This document shows, piece after piece, positions 58,299-64,000 of a stretch of DNA of 64,000 nt (the stretch's first letter is position 1; the number at the start of each line of letters is the position of its first letter). The DNA is from Allomyces arbusculus. Taxonomy: Eukaryota > Blastocladiomycota > Blastocladiomycetes > Blastocladiales > Blastocladiaceae. The stretch lies in NCBI GenBank assembly GCA_027604705.1, contig JADHYV010000035.1, forward strand, positions 124,001 through 188,000, given 5' to 3'. Below the pieces are notes generated by a model. It saw only the letters and a program-made list of their open reading frames with translations. It was not told the origin of the DNA and made no database searches. The position numbers were made by a program, and so were the translations under genes.

Positions 58299-59874
58299 TT
58301 ACTCAGCCATGGCCAGCCCCGCAAACGCCATCAAATGACTGCTCAACCGGGCGAGCAGCGCGCTCGCCTGGTGCAGTTTGCTATACATTTGCCCAACCGC
58401 CGCCCACGGGACCTCAACAATCATATCGCTCAGCACGTCGAACCAGCGGTCGCCAAGCATGCTACACGCGCAATTCCAAGTAAATTTCAAGACATCGACC
58501 CGCCTGAGAATCAGCCATCGGTGGGCAACGTACAGCGACACGCGCTCGTTCCCCGCACCCGGCGACGGCGCCCCGACGGTCGCCATGGACCGCACCGACG
58601 TCGATAATTTCATGGCCGACCGCGACGGACTGAGCGCCGCCACGCTCCCCGTGCTCGGCGACGATGCGACGGTCGTTGCGCCGGCGTGCCGCGTGGGCTG
58701 CGGCGTCACGCTGCGCGCACTCGGTGGCGGGCTTGCTGCCGAGGTCACGGCACTACCCGTCGAGCTCGCACGCACGTGGTGGATCCCTTGCTTAAGCGCC
58801 GTCGTCAGCTTGTTCGTCGGCGTCCCGATAAAGCTGCCGCTCGAGCTCACATGCAGGCTCGACAAACTGCCGGCCGGAGCCAGCTGGAAGACGGTCAAGA
58901 CGAGGCCCGCGGGCGCGACGGCGAGGCCGACAGCAAGATCGTCAGCGAGCTGCTGCACTTGCATAGACGGCGCCGAGAGCGGTGCGGCATGGGATGCGGC
59001 GGGTGCGGGGGTCGCGGCCGTCGACAGCGCGGCGTGAATCGACCGCTGCAGGTTGTGGAGGAGCTGATCGGGTGGACGAGAATGATGGTCAGTAGTACTG
59101 GCGGGTCGTTGATGCGCGTGTGCCAAAAAGGACGCACCGTCTCGATGATATGGTGGTGGAACGGCTGCAGCGTCGACCGAAGCATCGTCAGCGCCGCAAC
59201 CGTGTGGTGGTGCGTGTCCATGAGCGAATGCACGGTCAGCGGGTCGACTCGCCACTTGACCATGCTGCGTGACGGGAACTTGACGGCCAATTCCTGATCA
59301 CAAACAGACCGTCGACTCATATGTGTGTCGTCCTTCAGACATGGGGGCATCACGGAGGTCGTACCGACTCGACGATAGTGTAGCCGTGGAAAGTAAGTTG
59401 TCCGTGCACGCCCGCCGAGTCGCTACATCGAGCGCATTCCGACACGAGTCAGGCTTCCTTTTCCCGACGCTCTTCGCGCTCCTGTCGTGTTCACGCAACA
59501 CATGAACGGACCCGAAATCGGTCGCAATCGGCAGCGTCGCCAACGACCCAGCGGAAATGGCCGACGCGGGCGAGATACAATCGAGCGCGTCTTGCAGCAA
59601 TACGGCCACGTCGGCAAGGAGCTCCGGGACGACACTTGTCAAATACCAGCCGAGTTCACGACGCTACGCGCCAAAAGTCCCATAGCCGCAATCGTGCATG
59701 GAACTCCCCGGTTTAGTGAAGGGAAACGGTCATGGGCGGCAAGAATGCAAGAAAGCGCGTGCTGACCATGGCCTGATCCTCACGCGCCCAGTCGGCCGTG
59801 TCGAGCGGATCCTTGGCCACTGGGCCACGGACAGAGCTCAACGTTGCTGATTTTGGTAACGCAGCGGCCGTCAT
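58299..59874 (-). CDS. Rogdi / RAVE-subunit Rav2-like protein
   Basis: Probable partner of Rav1 in the RAVE complex, which reassembles V-ATPase. Five exons modelled: 59874-59767, 59663-59512, 59422-59365 (58 nt), 59293-59138 and 59063-58299, 412 residues, introns 71-103 bp, all phases consistent. Rogdi-like landmarks in order: ELGWYLTSVVPELLADVAVL (animal Rogdi has an E-x-x-W leucine-rich helix here), the mini-exon VHGQLTFHGYTIVES followed by ELAVKFP, comparable with VKGVLTLQG...VNLKMP, then DLAVGLAVAPAGLVLTVFQL comparable with the Rogdi segment ending LCLTVYQL, and a C-terminal helix pair. A Ser/Pro-rich insert lies in the last exon. Family assignment is by remembered motif order, not by alignment. 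Exon 1 (MTAAALPKSATLSS) is the least certain. Confidence 0.68.
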
Positions 59875-60852
59875 GGTTGAGTAGTTGAAACACACTGGTA
59901 GATCGACGTCGTTGTTCTCTGGTCGCAACGGGTCCGCGTCCCTGAGTGTTACGCTTGGGTCCAACTTGCAGCTTGTCGGTTTGGAACGGGGAGCAAGCCC
60001 ACTGACGTCAATTATTGAAGACCAGAGCACTTTGCGGGAAGTCGGACAGGGCCGGTGCAGCTCTATGGTGAGCTGGACTATGTTTAATGAATTGCAGAGC
60101 GGCTCACGACATCGAGACGATCCCGCCAAAACTTTTGTCAGAGCCCTTCTGTTCACGTCTCGCTTTGTCTCGCGGTAGCCATCTGCTGACGGTCGACAGC
60201 TGGCCTTGGGCGCATCGTCAAGTGCCTGGAACGGATTCTCAATGTTCTCAGACTATCAATGAAGTTGTGACATTAAGGCAGGGGACGAGATTAAGATTAG
60301 TGCCGTCGGCCACATTGCATTGCGAGTGCCACAGCAGTCATTGATGGAAGAGAGACGACTGGTATGGTGGTTTGAAAGTGGGCATTTTCTAGTGCTCGTC
60401 GCGATTGCGTGCGGCAACAACTGATCAAGTTGCCAGCGGACCAATCTATCAGCCATCGCCTCGAATTCACCAACGCCAGTTCATCCACGAGCGGCGGCAA
60501 GTTTGCGCTGATAGATCTATTATACTCTCCACCATTTTTCATACCCTCAAGAGCACGGGAAGCGGAGGCGCACCGCTGGCTATGACCAGACGAGCATCAA
60601 ATCGTGTGTAGCGGCTGGGAGCTCATCCGTCCAATCGATCCGGTCAGGGACTTTGCATGTCAAGTCGCTCCACGCCCGCTCTACGACGTTAAGTCCATGG
60701 CTTCACAGGGCCAAGCTTCGATTAAAGTCTGAGGGCGCCGACTTGGCTCACACATCGGCATGTCGACACGAAAAATAACTCAAAAACAACAATCTCATGC
60801 TACTGATAACTCCCAGCCGTGTGCTAACCCAGCTCATCGCGGCTCAAACCCA
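59875..60852. other. Intergenic region, Rogdi-like 5' and IKS1 3'
   Basis: This 978 bp, AT-richer than average, holds the Rogdi-like promoter and the IKS1 3' region. Short frames on both strands are not protein-like. Nothing was recognised. Confidence 0.5.
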
Positions 60853-63626
60853 TCACCATCCCCACACTGCACTCATGGGCCCCAGCGCGGCGAGCGCCGC
60901 GACATGCACAACGACACCAACGACCACGGGCCACCACGCCGTCGTCTCCGTCTCCGTCTCCGTCTCTGCCGGCTGCATGGCCGGGAAATCAAACGCGACC
61001 ATGCCGGCACACGTCACGGCAATCGCGGTCGTCGTCACCTCGCTCGGGACCATCGCGACCGAGGCCAGTTTCAGGACTAGCAGCGTGCGCACCCAGTCGA
61101 GCCGCGTACGCTGCACGACGATCCACTGGTGCCCAGGTGGTGCCGGCGGGAGCGCCGATGCGGGTACGACGGGGATGGGAACACTGGGCACGGGGGCCGG
61201 GTCCGTCAGAACGAGCGCGCGGTCGGACCCTTCGTCCATGTCCATGGCCTCGGATTCCGGTGGTGCCGTCGCAGTAGCCGTGCTCGCCGACTCCGTTACG
61301 TCCACGTCCATGTGCTCCTCCGCCTCGCTCGCGGCCCCGCTCTCACTCGCCGCGGTCGTCGTCGAGTCTGGCGGCGGCACCAACTCGCGCTGCAGCCGCT
61401 CGAGCGCGCGCACCGCCTCGGCTGCGGTCATCCGATTCGCCGGATCCTTGGCAAGACACGCGACGATCCAGTCGCGAATCGGCGCTGGCACGCGCGGCGT
61501 CGGTCCGCACGGGAATATCCCGCGCGTCACATCAAACGCACAAATCTCGGTGCGCAGTCGGTCCACGTCTTCGAGCTGCGAGTACGGCAGTTGCGCGCCG
61601 TACGCGCAATAGTATCCGAGAAGACCGAGCGAGTAGACGTCGGCCTTGGGCGAGTAAGGGCGCGTGAACCGGCCGGTCGCGTCGGCGCGCAGCATTTCAG
61701 GTGCGGTGAAGTCGATCGTGCCCGTGTGGCCCGTGCGTCGGCGCAGGGCTTCGGCGGAGAGGAGCTCACATTCGCCAAAGTCAGAAATAAGGACAGTTGG
61801 GCTTGTGAGGAGAGCGAGCAAAGGTCAGATCTCTGGTCGTCTGGTGCGCGACTCGGTGGGGGAATTATGGTACGCACACTTCGCCCCCGCCCTCCCACGA
61901 TAGCAAAATGTTCGGCGGCTTGACGTCGCGGTGCACGATAGAGTGCCGGTGCAAGTGCTCGAGCCCGCGAGCGATCCCCAGCAGCATATCGAGCATCGCC
62001 GCCGTACCCAGCAGCCGCACCACCTTCCCGGCCTGATCTACAGCCAGTTCACCTTCGGGCCCTACACTCGTCCATGCATCGGGCAGTTTGGGCAGCGCTG
62101 CGAGCGCCTTGGCTTGCCGCCGGCGCCGCAACGCCTGTGCACGGGGTGACATGAACCCTTCGTCGTCCTCACCAGTCAGTGGCGGAGGCGGCGGCATTCC
62201 GGGCAGGGCCACGTTCTCCGGGAACAGGTACTCTTCGAGATTCCCGCCACGCGCACACTCCATCAGAATGAAGAGCGTCGGGATTGGTGGGCCGAAGGCC
62301 GAGTGTCGCGCGGTCTCGAGCCACGCGTGCTTGTAGGCGATGATATTGGGGTGCCGCAACCGCTCGAGCAGCGTGACTTCCCGCAGCATGCGCGAGAGCC
62401 ATGGGTGGTTGTTGCCGACGGCGACTTTCTTAATGGCGTACTCACTATAAGATGAAGCACACTGTTGGTGATAAGTGGAAAAGGAGCGGGCAGCCATCGA
62501 CTGAAATGAGGATCGTACCCGAGCGGAATATCGTCGAGAACGTGACGGCACAAAAAGACGGAACCGCGCGCACCGCGACCGAGTTTCTTCTCCTCGACAA
62601 AAAAACGCTCGTAGTAGCCCTGGTTGAACGATGCAGCGTTGACTGCGTCGTCGACGGCGCCGGTACTCAGCGTTCTTGCGCGCGAGGCCGTCGAGGGGGT
62701 CACGGGTGGAGGCGGTGGGATCGTAGCCGAAGTAGGGCTCGATGGTTGCGACGGCGACGGGTACTGCGTGCTGGTGAGGTGAAGAAAGGGGCATGATTAA
62801 CACGCAAGCAAAATCGCCACAATGCGAAACCACCAAACATACTGCGAGCTCGCCAGGAGCCGGAAGTAGTTGCGGTCGAGAAATGTGGGCTGCGACTGTG
62901 CCGTTGTCGACACAATCCACGGCGAGGACGACGACGTCCCGTCGGAATTGGCAGAATCGCCTGTGCGGCGATCGGCACCGTCCTGGCTCGAAGGCAAGAC
63001 GGTCCCGAACGGTCGATGGCACGTCGGGCAGCAAAAGGAATCGTTCGAGTCCCAGCTGCGCAGTGGTGGCAGCACGGCATGAGTCGGAGCGGGCGTTTGC
63101 AGCGCAAGCGCGTGGTTGTCGGCGTTGTAGAGCACGACTTGGCGCGACGCGTCGTTGCGGCTGGGTCGGCACAAGTCGTCAGTTCTGCACGGTGGAGAGG
63201 ATGCGCAACCGCAATCGATACGTACAGAATGATGTGCCAGTTGGCGTGGTCTGCCGCGTGGTCCGCACTCGATTGATCTGTGCTCGGTAACCCCGGCAGT
63301 GCGCGCGGCGGTGGCAGGACGTGAGGTGGGCCTGCAACGTGGTGGAGCATGACGGGGCCGACACGGGTCGGGCGCGGGCGGGTAGCGGGGATCATTTGGT
63401 AGTTGCTGAACGGGCCCAGCGCGGGTGCTGGTGGCTCCTCGTCTGCCAAAGTGTCCTCGCCAGCGCCGTCGGTGGTGGTCGTGGTCAAGTTGTCGCTCGT
63501 CATGTTCAAGTCGTCGTCGTCGTCGAGGTCGGGTTCTTCCGGCGTGCCACTGGTCGTGCTTGCGCCTTCTGCGGGTAGTTGCGCGGGTAGTTGGTGCGGC
63601 CCGCCATGGCTTTGCGTGCCGCTCAT
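60853..63626 (-). CDS. IKS1: Iks1-family protein kinase with C-terminal membrane segments
   Basis: Fungal serine/threonine kinase of the Iks1 family; its cellular role is poorly known. Five exons: 63626-63226, 63160-62843, 62770-62519, 62444-61878 and 61801-60853, 828 residues, introns 65-76 bp. The N-terminal module has VVLYNADNHALAL and a zinc-knuckle-like CCPTCHRPF, then DRNYFRLL, as in Iks1. The kinase domain starts with FNQGYYERFFVEEKKLGRGA, RGSVFLC and EYAIKKVAVGNNHPWLSRML, which strongly mark the family. The catalytic loop is HRDVKPPN (about 494), then ISDFGECELL; APE is present (TAPEMLR). After the kinase comes an acidic Ala/Ser linker and two hydrophobic segments near the C-terminus (TLLVLKLASVAMVPSEVTTT; WWPVVVGVVVHVAALAALG), so it is probably membrane-anchored. 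Start at ATG 63626 (SGTQSHGG); the frame is open upstream without clear coding. Confidence 0.9.
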
Positions 63627-64000
63627 ATCGCTTGTAGTCAATGGGAGAGCAGTGACAGCCGCTGGTGCCGCTGATGCCGCTGGAAGAGTTGGAAACGGGC
63701 AACGTGGCGCAGCCGGCCGAGCAAGACGCGTCGGTTGGAAATCGCGTGTTGCACGTGGCGAGAGCTGCGAGATGCTGGCAACCATCGGCACAATCGCGTC
63801 GAGCACCAAGCTGTGTCGTCGCCATGGCGATGGCGATTGCGTGCGCGCGGACTTGAAAAAAAACGCTCGTGCACGTCGAAGTGAAAATGTGGCTCTGACC
63901 GACCATCTGGGCAGCGCTCCTCTCTCAGTGCTGCTCATGGAGCACAGCCACCACAGACAACACTGTTGACGACCGCTGCCACGTCAAGGAGGCGCATGGT
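63627..64000. other. 5' flank of IKS1 to window end
   Basis: The remaining 374 bp is presumably the IKS1 promoter and leader. A short A run lies at about 63858-63864. No coding signal of another gene was recognised before the window ends. Confidence 0.45.

Noticed and set aside
59064-59137. A 35-base intron (GTACTACTGACC...CAG) in the Rogdi-like gene
   Set aside because: Too short compared with all other introns here; a 74-base intron starting at GTGCGT keeps the frame and contains the same stretch as its branch region.

Overview
This window looks like nuclear DNA of a zoosporic fungus, most probably in Blastocladiomycota (Allomyces, Catenaria or Blastocladiella kin). It is GC-rich and gene-dense. 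Many genes carry short spliceosomal introns, mostly 52-125 bp with a few longer. Several genes are of fungal type: an Iks1-family kinase, a Snf5 with a C-terminal GATA finger, a Rogdi/Rav2-like protein and a LAT permease. A cyclic-nucleotide-gated-type channel with a potassium filter recalls the channel linked to zoospore phototaxis in Blastocladiella. This lineage call is inferred from gene content; no database search was possible.

Layout. 0-12.2 kb: the 3' end of a low-complexity polyQ/polyA gene, convergent with SNF5 (2.2-7.6, minus), then a 2.3 kb divergent gap and the mitochondrial ABC exporter ATM1. 12.8-14.8 kb: a tandem thioredoxin pair whose first copy has lost its active-site residues. 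15.1-16.8 kb: a LAT amino-acid permease (minus). 18.0-20.8 kb: a germinal-centre-type kinase with a CNH domain. 21-22.4 kb: doubtful coding remnants. 22.9-24.7 kb: a type I membrane protein (minus). 26.9-28.6 kb: a PPR-like mitochondrial protein (minus). 30.3-32.3 kb: two extra VAP/MSP-domain copies (minus). 33.0-34.5 kb: hexokinase (minus). 35.9-37.1 kb: full-length VAP (plus). 37.7-39.1 kb: PRPP synthetase (minus). 39.8-42.5 kb: the channel (minus). 43.5-46.4 kb: exocyst SEC10 (plus). 47.0-51.0 kb: a tandem pair of kelch-like membrane proteins (plus). 52.2-54.7 kb: a DDX51/Dbp6-type helicase (minus). 55.0-57.8 kb: a large F-box protein (minus). 58.3-59.9 kb: Rogdi/Rav2 (minus). 60.9-63.6 kb: IKS1 (minus).

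Most genes are ordinary housekeeping: chromatin remodelling, iron-sulphur export, redox, nucleotide precursor synthesis, glycolysis entry, exocytosis, ribosome biogenesis, V-ATPase assembly. The accessory signal is local duplication. It shows as the thioredoxin pair, the kelch-like pair, three VAP copies, and degenerate scraps resembling the 3' ends of hexokinase and the PPR gene scattered through 25-33 kb.

Exon structures were modelled by hand from reading frame, GT-AG signals and family conservation. Of 44 modelled donors, 28 have C at intron position +4 (GTNC, often GTACGT or GTGCGT). I saw no tRNA, rRNA, CRISPR array, clear transposon or virus-derived element.
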